Source of the DNA: Annulohypoxylon bovei var. microspora
Taxonomy: Eukaryota > Ascomycota > Sordariomycetes > Xylariales > Hypoxylaceae
Length of the DNA stretch: 64,000 bases
Direction of reading: 5' to 3'
Assembly (NCBI GenBank): GCA_022836615.1
Contig: MU405224.1
Location: 1 to 64,000, forward strand
Shown here: positions 10,685-21,583 of the stretch, piece after piece
Numbering within the stretch: the first letter of the stretch is position 1
Layout of the letters: the number at the start of each line of letters is the position of its first letter
Translations under genes and position numbers: made by a program
Notes under the pieces: model-generated
Databases searched by the model: none
The model's input: only the letters and a program-made list of their open reading frames with translations
Told to the model about the DNA's origin: nothing

Positions 10685-13026
10685 ATGGCCTCTAGATTAT
10701 CCCATATCTTCATGGCACCTACAACGCCATCTAAAGGCTCTGACCCTAAGCCTGGGTCGCTTTCGACTTCGAGTACTTTCCCTCATCACCATGCCTCGGA
10801 AACGAATGAGTCCCGACCCCGCGTTCAACGCGCAAATACTATAGAGAATAACACCCCTCCAAAAGTTACTGTTATACAAGAAACACCTCCGGAGAGGAAA
10901 CAGAAAGAGAAGGTTGATACTTTTGAGTCGGAAACAGCCGATGATGTTGTTGAAGCACCTCGGGCTTCGGTTGATATGGACGAGATACCAATCGAATTGG
11001 TGAGCAAGACAGACAAGTTAAGTTAAAACAACCTCCCCTTTTAGTCGAGCATAACTAATAGGTACGTCTTAGCTTTATCGATTCTCTTTCTGCCAAAGTC
11101 CATCCGACACCCCCCAATATCGAGAACCTCTCTAGGCTATTTCAAGATTTCTATCATGTGGCCGCCTCACATATCCGGACGCATATAGACAGTTTAGCTA
11201 CCCGGCAAACCCGGGAAATTTCACCAACTCCTTCAAGTTATTCAAGGGCCTCTGCAGCTAGCCTGTTAAGAGCTAAGGCAGCATCTTTCAGTAATAAGGA
11301 CAAGACAAAAACAATGCCGACAAAAGAAGAGCAACAAATGCTCACGGCCGAGGAATTTGCTGATAGGAAACGAGCTAGGAAAGCGCTGGAGCAGAAAAGG
11401 ATTCTACTCGAGGAGGCCATCGAGAGACGACTTTGCGAAGGCATATATGACCGCATATACCGCCACAGGACTACTCAAGACGAGGCACAGGATGACAGGC
11501 TTAGATCCAAGACGGCTGCACTAGCTCTTGTGGGAATTGGGCCTGTAGACCTGGGTGTTGACCTCGGAACCCCTGCCGAAAACACCCCCGAAGCCCTCAT
11601 AAAACAGCAAGAGGAGATCCGAGGGTTCTTGGACCAGGCCCGGAAAGATCTAATCATGATGCACGAGAAGAGATATCCTTTGGGCAAGCTTAACTGTCTC
11701 AAAGCCGCTCATAAGAGCATCGTTGACACATTATCTCATTTTCACCCTTCTTCATCTGCCGATGAAATCATGCCGATGCTTATCTACACCTTGATAACCA
11801 TGCCACCAGAGAAGCTCAATGTAATCAGTGATTCGAACTTCATTCAAAGATTTCGATGGGAAGAAAAGTTAGAGGGAGAAGCTGCATATTGCTTGACGAA
11901 TCTAGAAGCCGCAATCACCTTTCTACAGACGGTAGATCTTGCAAGCCTCAGAGCAGACGAGGCTTCATCAGGCCCTCTAAAACCCGAGAGTCGGCCTGAT
12001 ATGTCAAGGACAGAAACCTTCCCACCAGCTTACACTGCAGGTCTATCCGTACCTGTGTCTAGCTCGGCTACGATGAATTCTGAAAATACCCAAGGCACAA
12101 AAACTTTACCCCCGTCCACAGACTTGCGAGCCGCCATGCAACGCCGGAGGTTGAGCGATCTTATCCAAACTCCCGCTCAGGCTCTGGGGACGGCAAGTGA
12201 TTCATTATTCAGCACTGCTGATCAGAGCTTCAAAACTATTGGAACGAGCTTGGGCGACAGCTACAAGTTCCTACTTGGTAAACTCCGAGATAGTTCTGCT
12301 AGTGGGCGAGAGTTGGCAGTACCGCGGACCTTGGATGAGGCACGGAAGCTCATAGGTACTCCACCTCCAGAGGACGATGCTTCTGTTGATGGTAGTGGTT
12401 CCGTTCAAGGAAGCAGCGAGGACACGAAGCACCCCGCAGTGGCCAAGGACGATAAAGTGTTAACCCTTCTTGGCGGCAGGAAGGTATCGAGGGACCGAAG
12501 TACAGACAGTACAAGGAGTGCTAGGAGTGTAAGTAGCTCTAAGAAGGTGGTCTTTGCCGAAGATAATAAGGAGAAGCCTGTTACCACGGGCGAAGGGTCT
12601 TCACCTGCATCTTCTAACCCAGCTCTCGTCGAATCGATGCGGAATTTTGGTAATTCTCTAAATCCTATGAATCGCTTCTCGGGGATAAGCATGATGCGCG
12701 GTTTCGGACGCGCAGCTACAACTCCTGTCACACCTACCAAAGACGCTACAACTAAGACGGCAGACGGCGGAGACTTGGCTACGGTGAGAGCTCTACAGGC
12801 GTACAATACCCACGAGTTTAAATGTGCTAACTATTATCTCCAGGCGTTTCCGGACATCGCCGCGGCGCTGCCGCCGAAAGATGCCCTGAAGGTCGATCCG
12901 CCCAAGAAGAAATTCATGGAGCTCCAGAACCCGGCGGATCTGAGAATCGGCGACGTCTTGGAGCTGCTGCGGGATTACCGCCGGCTCGCAGGTGCCCTCA
13001 AGGACATGGATGCTTTCAAGGAATAG
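10685..13026 (+). CDS. VPS9-domain protein, putative Rab5-type guanine nucleotide exchange factor
   Basis: VPS9-domain proteins load GTP onto Rab5/Vps21-class GTPases in endosome and vacuole traffic. Two exons (10685-10999, 11062-13026; 62-nt intron, donor GTGAGC) give 759 aa. A Ser/Pro-rich disordered N-terminus leads to a helical segment (FIDSLSAKVHPTPPNIENLSRLFQDFY). The VPS9 core lies at about residues 310-400, with SADEIMPMLIY (D339 to Y347) and GEAAYCLTNLEAAITFL. These match the Rab-contacting Asp and the Tyr/Thr motif of Vps9 and Rabex-5. The rest is long and disordered apart from a conserved-looking C-terminal helical block (about 680-759). There is no CUE domain, so this is not the classic Vps9 architecture and may be closer to the Muk1-like group. 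The start ATG follows a pyrimidine-rich leader. Confidence 0.85.
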
Positions 13027-13957
13027 AAGAAGGACTGGTTTTTTTCTGTGTTCCTTTGCTTGGCAATTATACTTAGATAGGTAAACATGTATGCGGTGTC
13101 TTCGGTTCGTGGGGATACATCTACGGTACATATTGCATGGGTTGGAGTTTATACACCTCGAGATCTAAATGGGGAACGGGGGGGAATTGACTGGTTGGCA
13201 TTGATATAGAAGGCACAATCTAAACAAGACGGTCAATGGCACTATTTATCTTAACCCCTAGTTGAATCAACGACCTGGCACGTGAGACGAGACGATTGCG
13301 TGGAAATATATATTCGTATCTATAAATCAAAGGGGGATATATTAACGGACAAGGAACCCTGAATTTTCTTCGCAAACGCCAATTTACGGCTGTGAAGGGA
13401 GGAGGGGGGGAAAGCAACAGAGCCCGGCCGCGTAGCGTAGCGAAGTTTCCATCATCCATCTCAGCAAGACAAGACATGACAAGACATGACAAGACAAGAC
13501 AAGAACACCCCGATCGATGCTAATCCCTATAAGTTATTTGCTTTAAAGCTCTGAAGCTTCCTCCAACGGCCTCTCCTTCTCCGTCTCCTTCTCTTCCTCC
13601 CTCTCGTGTTCGCTCCTTTCTGTGTTCCAACATCGGTACCTAGTCTCCTTCTTTCGTCCTCCCCCTTTATTACGTATACGTGTAGTGTAGTGTTGAGTAT
13701 GAGTGTGATGGCACGGGCCGTCGTTTCGTAGCTAGCTTGATTACCTACCTACCTAAGGTACTTTACTTAACTTAAAGAGTTGTTTTTTTGGGTAATCCGT
13801 CCCTACCGATCCCCCGCCCGGAACTGGCGCCAGCCCACGAAGTGAAGTGTAAATGCAGTCTGACGCGGCCGTAGTCCGTGCTCTCGCCTGTCCGACTTAT
13901 TAAATGGCCGTGGCCCCACATTATCTGCCCTCCCTGCCCTCGACAAGTTCGGGTCGG
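13027..13957. other. Convergent 3' intergenic spacer
   Basis: This spacer lies between the ends of the VPS9-domain gene (+) and alpha-actinin (-). A small repeat tract is present at 13465-13505. A CT-rich stretch at about 13558-13670 and TACCTACCTACCTAAGGTA near 13742 are the only other notable sequences. No gene is seen. Confidence 0.6.
13465..13505. repeat. Short (ACAAG)/(ACATG) tandem repeat
   Basis: About eight units of five bases, mostly ACAAG with two ACATG variants, are arranged head to tail in the spacer between convergent genes. It looks like an ordinary slippage-prone minisatellite. Confidence 0.85.
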
Positions 13958-16208
13958 TTAGTGGTACCCGTTGCCGTTGCTCTTCGTTGAGGGGGTGACG
14001 CGGCCGTTCGTTATATCCTGGAGCGGGCCGCCTCCGCTGCTACTGCTGCTGCTGGCGTGGCTGACATGGCTGACATGGCTGGCACGGCTGGCATGGCTAG
14101 CGTGGCTGGCGCGGCTGCCGCGACCGTCTTGCTGAGGGCCGGCGATCATCTTCTCCATAAAGCTGATGTAGTCGAACTGGGGCTGGCCGCGGTCCTGGGC
14201 CATGTCGGGGCCGTGGTGCAGGGGCACGATCTCGCAGAGCTTCTCGATGACCTCGTCGGGGACGAGCGAATGGCGCAGGTCCATCTCGGTGACGTAAGGC
14301 TTGCCGTCGGCGACCTCGCGGAACGACTGGAACACCTGCTCGGCCGTGTTCTGGTCCTCCGTCACGTCCACCATGAACCGGATGAACTGCTCGAACGTGA
14401 CGCGGTCGCGGCCGTGCGACGTCTCGAGGAAGTAGTCGTGCATCTCGTCCTCGCTGAAGACCAGGCCCAGAGACGCGAGCGCGGCCGAGAACTCCAGCTC
14501 CGAGAGAGAGTTCGTGTCGTCGCGGTCGAAGTGACGGAACACGGACTCGAACTCCTCGAGCTGGATCGGCGTCAGGTTCGTCATGCTGCGCGCCACCATC
14601 TGGTTCTCAAGGAAGACTAGCTTCTTCTGCACGGACGACTTGACGAGCCCGAGCTCGTACAGCAGCTCGTCGTAAGTGTAGGTGGTAAAGTCGTTCTCTT
14701 CGATGTTGGCTTCTTGGCACTTGGCGTCGACGGCCTCGATCTTCTCCAGGTACGCGTCTAGCGGCGGTAGGTTGTCGCTCAGTCGCCGCACGTGTAATAG
14801 CTGGTCTTCGACGTCACCTTCGAGACCCGAGATGGCGATTTGCATCGTATTAAGAGCTAATGCGAAATCGTTCGCCTTGTCGGCAAAAGACTTTCGGAGA
14901 GCGTTCTTGATGCTGCGGACTTAGTTAGCGGACGACACATCAAGCAGATGCTTGGCATTATAACTTACTCTCTAATGGTCTCGTTGATAAGCTGGGCACG
15001 CATCATCTCAGTTTCGGTTAATTTAGTCCACTCCCTCTCGGTAGTCTCTAACGACAACTCCGGGGGTGGCTCGTAAGCTCTAAGTCGATACGTTCCCAGC
15101 TTGGTCTTGATGTTTCCTAATAACGTGGCTAAGTCACTCTTCTCGGCGACCCATTGCCTCTTCTTGCCCCTTTTATAAGACGCGAACTCAGCTGCCTGCT
15201 TCTTCGCATCCGCATAGGTACCTTCGAACGTTGATTGCTGCCACTGCTCTATTTGCTCTCTGATCTGCCTCAACAACTCAGTCATCCGCCTCTCGTAGGC
15301 GCTCTGCATTTCCCAAGCCCCTTGCATGTTATTAACAAACTTCTCCACTCGTCGACCGGCATTTTCGACCTTCTCCATCTGCGAGAAAGCGTGAAACCAA
15401 TAAGCGATATACGTCATCATACTCCTTTCGTCTGGTTTAGCAACGTCGCACACATCTTCGACATCTAACAACTCGGGGATACCGATCTCCTTATGAGCGA
15501 TCTCGAAAGCTAGTTGCATGTTCCCGCGGTGATCCGACTTGTCTAAGGCGTCGTAGTCGATCAGATCCGGTCGGTGGATATCTAGCAGCGCGCAGAAAGC
15601 GAGTCCGTCGTTCCAGCTACTACTGAAATCTCGGACCTCGACCTCGTCGTAGCATGCTGTCTTGCGTTGACACCATAGTAAGAGACCCTCCTTTGCTGTC
15701 ATGCCCTCGGCATTGATGTCGCTGATGGTAAACCTCAGAATTAGGGTCCAGATCAAGCCGAGGATGATCTTGCGGTTGCCATCGACCACATCTTCCGCGC
15801 CTATATTGGTCATCTGAATCCCCCTGGATTTGATAAAGTCGAGAGCCGTGTTGGCATTCTCGAACTTCTGTACCCGCAATTTCGGTTTCGCCGCATATCT
15901 TCCTAACGATTCGCTCGACAGACATTCGAGAAGGTGTATTAGAAGTACCTTGAACGATAAAGTTAGCGGGAATAGTTAGACTGGTAGTCAATGTTGAACA
16001 TACGGCATCACTTAGGTCGGCAACGAGGTCTTTCACAACTACGCCCCTTTGCAAAATCTTGGTATTCATCCTAACATTCCAATCGTGTTAGTCTATATGA
16101 GCTAGTAAAAGAGAAACATGTCTCATGATTAATTGGGATAGAATCAAGATTACTAGCTAACCATTTGGTAAATGTCTTCTGCTGGACGTTGATCCATTGG
16201 AGAGCCAT
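13958..16208 (-). CDS. AIN1: Alpha-actinin
   Basis: Alpha-actinin crosslinks F-actin, in fungi mainly at the cytokinetic ring and septum. Four exons (16208-16162, 16070-16004, 15948-14969, 14912-13958) with introns of 91, 55 and 56 nt give 682 aa. The N-terminus MALQWINVQQKTFTKW begins the first calponin-homology domain, which contains VVVKDLVADLSDA, LRVQKFENANTALDFI and NIGAEDVVDGN. The second CH domain has LLLWCQRKTACY, DFSSSWNDGLAFCAL and DERSMMTYIAYWFHAF. About two spectrin-like helical repeats follow. The EF-hand region has a plausible Ca-binding loop (DRDDTNSLSELE, near residue 490) and a degenerate second hand. The C-terminus is low-complexity, with tandem SHASHAS/SHVSHVS repeats. The EF-hand part is GC-rich compared with the CH part. 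A short spacer separates it from the divergent dehydrogenase gene. Confidence 0.93.
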
Positions 16209-16518
16209 CTTGGTCGGGTATGGCCCCTCGGGGGCTCAGGGGGTAGCTTCAGAAGGCAAGGCTAGTAGATGCGATTCAAAGAATATGTTGTATTTATCGT
16301 GGTTTCTTCACCTTCGACTGGTGGATACTTGCTATAGGGGTCGAAGGCGAGATACACTAGACGTAAGGAAGGTAATTTGTAATGTCGGGGTTGGTTACGA
16401 AAAGACGTCACGGCGGGACACGACGTGGGACCGGACAAAGGATCGTGGGCTTTGTGGTGTAATTGGGAGTCGGGAGTTTAGATGGGGAGGAGTGGTAGGA
16501 GTGGTATAGGAGTGGTAG

Positions 16519-16569
16519 AGAATGCAGAATGCAGAATGCAGATAAACTCGCAGGACGCAGGACGCAGGA
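16519..16569. repeat. Two adjacent heptamer tandem repeats
   Basis: AGAATGC is repeated three times at 16519-16539, and CGCAGGA three times at 16549-16569, separated by nine bases. Both tracts are perfect. They lie in the divergent promoter spacer. Confidence 0.9.
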
Positions 16570-16630
16570 CGTATGACCAGGACCATAGTATTCTGACCAG
16601 TCTGTCCTCCGTCTTTCTGAGCTGATGGGC

Positions 16631-16699
16631 TTGGTTGCTGGTTGTTGCTGGTTGTTGCTGGTTGTTGCTGGTTGTTGCTGGTTGTTGCTGGTTGTTGCT
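16631..16699. repeat. Decamer minisatellite (GTTGTTGCTG)n
   Basis: Five perfect copies of GTTGTTGCTG run from 16641 to 16690. Partial copies on each side bring the tract to nearly seven units. It sits between two divergent promoters, so copy-number change would alter spacing. Read on either strand it also gives open frames, which are artefacts of the repeat. Confidence 0.95.
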
Positions 16700-17131
16700 A
16701 ATAACGTTGCATTGGGTTACCAGGTTTGGGTGTGCTTCTGCAGGATTGTGTACAATTGTACCTGTTGTGTACCTTGTTAACCTTGCTAATTCGTCCACAA
16801 TTGGTTGCCCAGGAGATCCCCTATTTCCCGCCCCGCTAACACTTTACGGCTAACCCTACCCGGTCCCACTCTTTCTAATCGATAAAACATAAGTCGTGGG
16901 TCTAGATTATTCCCCGAATTGGAAGTAAACCTCGTAAGATCTGCAGCCACTGCCTTCCTATCGATAGTGATAGGGAATTGAATTTCGCCGTCTACTACTC
17001 TTACAATTGCTTAATAGCCGCGTCATTTTTTAAGTTTAGTTTTTGAAAAAGGTTCTTTTCTTTCTTTTCTTTCCCCTTTGGCACGGTCCGTTATCTACAG
17101 CTGCTATCTAGTTTGTTTACAAATCTTCATA

Positions 17132-18823
17132 ATGGCCAGCAGGTCAAGACTTGCCCCAGTCTTGAGGCGGATAGGAACGCCTAGCTTGAGAAAATCTGTG
17201 ACGACCATCAACCCCGCAGTGTACGCCACTCGGTATATATCAAGTACAACTCCGAGACGATTTCGAGAATCAAGTGAAAGAGCCGCCAAATTCACAACAG
17301 AATCTTACCCAGAACTGAAACGAGACAGCCGTTTCGCCCAGCTAACTAAAGAACATGTCGACTATTTTAAAGGAGTTCTCGGCAAGGAGTCCGCCGTCAT
17401 CGATGGTGTGACCGCCGATGCTGCGGAAGATGAGATAGAACCGTTCAACCTCGACTGGATGCGCAAATTTCAGGGCCACTGCAAATTGGTATTAAAACCC
17501 GGGTCGACCGAGGATGTCAGCAAGATCTTGAAATATTGTAATGAAAACTCGTTGGCCGTTGTTCCCCAGGGCGGTAATACCGGTTTGGTCGGCGGTTCCG
17601 TACCCGTATTCGACGAAATTGTTGTCAATACTAGTCGAATGAATCAAATCCGATTCTTTGATGAAGATAGCGGTATTTTAGTCGCAGATTCCGGGGTCGT
17701 ACTGGAAGTGGCCGATCATTTTCTTGCCGAGAAGGGCTACATTTTCCCCCTAGATCTAGGCGCGAAAGGCTCCTGTCAAATCGGCGGTAATGTTTCGACT
17801 AATGCCGGTGGACTCAGATTACTCCGCTATGGAAGTTTGCACGGCACTGTTCTAGGAATTGAGGCCGTTCTTCCTGATGGGACAATCGTGGACGACCTGA
17901 GTAAGCTGCGGAAGAACAACACCGGTTACGATTTGAAACAACTCTTCATCGGCGCAGAGGGGACTCTTGGCATGGTCACCGCGGTATCGATACAATGCCC
18001 CAAGCGATCAAAGGCTGTCAATGTTGCTTTCCTTAGTGTCGAGTCTTACGACAAGCTCCTTGAAGCCTTCAGGGAAGCTAAAGCGCAGCTTGGCGAAATC
18101 CTGTCTGCTTTTGAGATGATGGATTCCCAGAGTCAGGATATGTTTCACAGGGTAAAGGAAAATAAACGGCCACTGGAAGGGGAACATCCTTTCTACTGTC
18201 TCATAGAGACAAGTGGGTCAGATTCCGAACATGATAACGTCAAGCTGGAGAGGTTCCTTGAAGATATTATGTCCAAAGAGATCGTTACCGATGGTGTCGT
18301 GGCGCAGGACGAAACTCAATTCAGATCACTATGGAGCCAAAGAGAGGGTATCACGGAAACCCTAGGTCACTGGGGAGGAGTCTACAAATATGACCTCTCG
18401 ATTCCGTTAAAATCCATGTACCAACTCGTGGATGATGTCAGGAAGAGACTCGACGACATGGGGCTAAAAGGCGAAACTGATGAATATCCTGTTGTGGACG
18501 TCGTAGGGTATGGCCATATGGGTGATTCGAACCTACACCTTAACATCATAGTGCGAGGATACAACAAGAAAGTGGAAGAGGCTCTCGAGCCATTCGTCTA
18601 TGAATGGGTCAGCAAAAAGAACGGCAGCATCAGTGCTGAACACGGCTTAGGTTTAACTAAGAAGAAGTATATCGGCTATAGTCGAAACGACGGTATAATA
18701 GAGTGGATGAAGAAGATTAAGAAGCTCTTCGACCCGGTGAGTACACATCAATTCCTTGCTTTTGAAGCCACAAACTAACATTACCCCCAGAACGGAATTA
18801 TGAACCCTTATAAGTATATATAA
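17132..18823 (+). CDS. Mitochondrial D-2-hydroxyglutarate / D-lactate dehydrogenase (FAD-linked)
   Basis: An FAD enzyme oxidising a D-2-hydroxyacid, most like the yeast Dld2/Dld3 and D2HGDH group. Two exons (17132-18736, 18791-18823; 54-nt intron) give 545 aa. The last exon adds only NGIMNPYKYI. An Arg/Ser-rich, acid-poor N-terminus (MASRSRLAPVLRRIG) looks like a mitochondrial targeting sequence. The PCMH-type FAD domain has QGGNTGLVGG near residues 147-156 and GGNVSTNAGG. The C-terminal oxidase domain has the metal/substrate motif GYGHMGDSNLHLN and ISAEHGLG near residue 500. The frame is open 18 codons further upstream but only from a TTG, so the first ATG at 17132 is used. Cytochrome-linked D-lactate dehydrogenase (Dld1) is the main alternative. 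Confidence 0.9.
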
Positions 18824-19397
18824 ATTCGGGTCTAATCCGTAGCAGGCGAGGCAGTCACCGTTGCTTTTTTAAATATGATTGGGTGATGATAAGTATGAAT
18901 GTCAATTAGTGCATCATTTATCTACTTCTTCAACAGATGAATCCGGGTCATCTTGTCTGGTACTTCAAAAGGATATCCATAGCGGCATGTGAGGCGCATT
19001 GACTTTGGTATAAAAACAATTGATACTACATATTTTAAATATTATCTATCTTCTTAAGTTATCAATATTTACCCTACTCTTCATATTTCTCATAGTAGGT
19101 ACCTACCTATGTGATTGTGAACAAATAGTTGAAGCTAAAAGAGCTATAAATACCTAGGGACAAGGGATTGTATAGGTTATCGATAAACTACCGAAGCTTT
19201 TTGATTAGATAATTGGAGTTAGGAAATTTACCTCTCGAGTCTTCATAGATCGTCATTGTCCTCAATACCTATCTTTACAAACCTCAACACGAAACAACCC
19301 CGCATCGCAATTAAACAACCGACAAATATTCGTCTTGTACACACACTGCGTTTCTAAGCATCCTACCAGATCTAACATACAACTGGTACTCTACAAG
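18824..19397. other. Intergenic, upstream of TIM8
   Basis: No gene is seen in this 574-bp AT-rich stretch. GTAGGTACCTACCTATG near 19096 is another copy of the dispersed motif. The last 120 bp is an A/C-rich leader-like sequence before the TIM8 start. Confidence 0.6.
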
Positions 19398-19853
19398 ATG
19401 TCCGCGCCAGTCTCCTACTCGCAGTTGAACGAGAAGAACAAGAAGGAACTACAGCAGTTTATCACTATGGAGACCCAAAAGGGGCTAATGCAAACCGGTA
19501 TGTAGCAGTTCCTCTCCTCTCCCTTCCCTCTCTCCATCCCATCCGCAAGCGCAAATAAGCGGCGCATCCCACAGCCCTCAGACGCCCTACGCGCAAGAAA
19601 TACTTTGAAAAGCCTACACGGAGGGAGGAAATCCCAAGATAAAACAGGGCTCGGTTCGCTAACACGTGTAAACACCGCTACAGCCATCCACAGCTTGACG
19701 GATACGTGCTTCAAGAAGTGCATGGTGGGCACGATCCGCTCTGGCAAGCTGGAAAGGCACGAGGAGACCTGCTTGGTGGACTGCACCGATCGGTTCATCG
19801 ACCTGGCCGATTTAACCGTAAAGAATCTGGGGAACTTTCGAAGCAGTTCGTGA
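19398..19853 (+). CDS. TIM8: Mitochondrial intermembrane-space chaperone Tim8
   Basis: Tim8 pairs with Tim13 as a small TIM hexamer that escorts hydrophobic precursors across the intermembrane space to the TIM22 or SAM machinery. Two exons (19398-19497, 19684-19853) over a 186-nt intron (donor GTATGT, acceptor CTACAG) give 89 aa, the normal size. The twin CX3C signature is intact: CFKKC and CLVDC, separated by 15 residues. SLNEK-like helix residues (LNEKNKKELQQF) and the SLTDTCFKKC and DCTDRFIDLA segments match Tim8 better than Tim13, Tim9 or Tim10. There is no presequence, as expected for Mia40-dependent import. The gene converges on RPL25. Confidence 0.93.
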
Positions 19854-20283
19854 GAGTCGTGGATTGGTGGTACATATATACAGCTTCGCTTTGGCAATAG
19901 TTCAATAGTAAAAGCATCTCATGATGAGGAATCGTACGAATAGCTATACCGGGATTATGGGATTAGAGCGCAAATGCGGATTCGTGTTAAGATGCGATAC
20001 GAGCGCTAGTTTACAAGGTCATATCATGTGTACCCAGGCATAGGTATAATCACTACTCATGAAGCACTTAGAAAGGGAATAAGCAGGCAAATCACACAAG
20101 GGAACTCGATCTGTATTTGTTTGGGAATCAATTCTTTTTCCGTTGATCTCATATGCCTAACCGTAGGCAAAGCAACGCCAGCCCTAATGCAAATGTCCGT
20201 CCCTGGTCGGGATGTGCATCTAATCTGCTAACCCGTTGCCAAATCATCCCGCAAATCAAGTGTCCTCCCTCGTAACTACTCAA
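19854..20283. other. Convergent 3' spacer between TIM8 and RPL25
   Basis: This 430-bp spacer lies between two stop codons on opposite strands. It must hold both 3' untranslated regions. No gene, repeat or structured element stands out. Confidence 0.6.
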
Positions 20284-21043
20284 TTAGACGAGAGCGAGCT
20301 TGGTAGCGGCAATGTCCAAAGCGTCCACGTCGGCAGTCAGGCGGCAGTAGGCCTTCTTGGTTCCATTGGGTCTACGTTAGAAAGTCAGTACAAATAACTT
20401 GGAATGAAAGTATAGATAATTCGTAAATTTCGGAACCTACCGGATGAGGGTGTTGATCTTGACAGTGTCGATATCGTAGAGCTTCTTGAGGGACTGCTTG
20501 ATCTGGGCCTTGTTGGACTTGGGGTCGACGATGAAGACCAGGGTGTTGTTCTCCTCGATCTTCTTCATGGCGCTCTCGGTGTTGAGCGGGTGAACGATGA
20601 TCTTGTGCTCGTCTAGGCGAGGCTCGTGAGGGAACGACTTGCGGTGGTACTTGGGAGAGCGCGAGAGCTGAAGGGTCTTGGGTCGGTGGAAAGTAGTCGA
20701 AGTGCGCACCTTGCGCTTCTTGTGGGAGTTATCCTAAGGCACAATTAACACCTTCGACGGTAACAGTAGAGCATTTACTTCAAGATAACTTACGCCACGG
20801 AGGGCAGCCTTGGCGGCGGCATTCGCCTTCTTCAGACCTTTCGGTGCTTTGGAGGCACCTCCTGTAATAGAAAGAAACGCATCAGCAATCGCTCTTTAAT
20901 CAGAACTCGCAAGATCTGCTCTGCTAGATGCGTCGGCCGGAGAGGCGCGCGCGCGAAACAACAGCGCCGATTTCGACAAAAGGATCATATTGAGAGGAAA
21001 TCGAGGCTCATGGTGGCATACCCTTAGTAGCCTTAGGACCCAT
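20284..21043 (-). CDS. RPL25: 60S ribosomal protein L25 (uL23)
   Basis: uL23 binds 25S rRNA domain III at the polypeptide exit tunnel and is the docking site for SRP and nascent-chain factors. Four exons (21043-21022, 20861-20794, 20733-20441, 20371-20284) give 156 aa, the expected length. A Lys/Ala-rich eukaryotic N-terminal extension acts as nuclear import and rRNA-binding tail. The conserved globular part includes PKYHRKSFP, YPLTTE-like HPLNTESAM, NTLVFIVD, KKLYDIDTVKINTLIRPNGTKKAY and a C-terminus DIAATKLALV. The first intron is the longest (160 nt), typical of fungal ribosomal protein genes with a tiny first exon. The gene diverges from BMT2. Confidence 0.96.
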
Positions 21044-21583
21044 CGTGATCGTGGTTGGACTGGCGTTTGGTGTCGTGATTGTCGGAATAGTCGAGGTTGA
21101 AGAAATGTATTTTTCAAGTTCCCAAAGGAGCACGTTTCTGATAGAATCAAAAATTTGGTGCGGCACAAAGCAGGCGGTACGGTGGGTCTCGCTAAGCGAA
21201 AACTTAGGGCAATTGCAAAACCTTTGGAAAATCTTAGCAGTTGATTGGGTAGAAATGTAAGTTCAAAGTGGGGTCAAGATTGATATCGGATTTCCAGATA
21301 TTAATGCAGCTCCGAAAATTCTAGGTGGGACAGGTGGGACTAGTCAGTTAAGTAAGGGCCGTACATATACTGTGTCATTCATCTTCAATATTCATCTATC
21401 ATCTGCTTAAATATTAAGGGCATACAGTGTACATAAATGACATATACAAGCCACACACTGTCCTTCTACTTCACGAAATGCTATCGCTCAAGTTCCCCGT
21501 CTTGATATTTTAGACATGCTATAAAAGTTTCATGAGCAGCATCGCTTTCGCCGCTATCCCGCCTAAATATAAAGCAGGCGTTT
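21044..21583. promoter_or_regulatory. Divergent RPL25 / BMT2 intergenic region
   Basis: A 540-bp spacer separates the start codons of RPL25 (-) and BMT2 (+), both ribosome-production genes. Both promoters must be inside. No Rap1-like, Tbf1-like or other ribosomal-protein-gene site could be assigned with confidence by eye. Confidence 0.6.

Larger units (their letters stand above)
16209..17131. promoter_or_regulatory. Divergent intergenic region: alpha-actinin / D-2-hydroxyacid dehydrogenase
   Basis: This 923-bp spacer separates the start codons of alpha-actinin (-) and the dehydrogenase (+), so both promoters must lie here. It contains two heptamer tracts and a decamer minisatellite. A pyrimidine run (TTCTTTTCTTTCTTTTC type) lies at about 17053-17078, just before the dehydrogenase start, as is common near fungal transcription starts. 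No specific factor sites could be assigned. Confidence 0.6.

Noticed and set aside
14057..14620. A 187-codon plus-strand frame antisense to alpha-actinin
   Set aside because: It lies opposite the GC-rich EF-hand exon and mirrors its codon pattern, with no independent motifs.
17078..17131. Upstream extension of the dehydrogenase by 18 codons
   Set aside because: It begins with TTG, not ATG. Starting at 17132 gives a plausible mitochondrial presequence.
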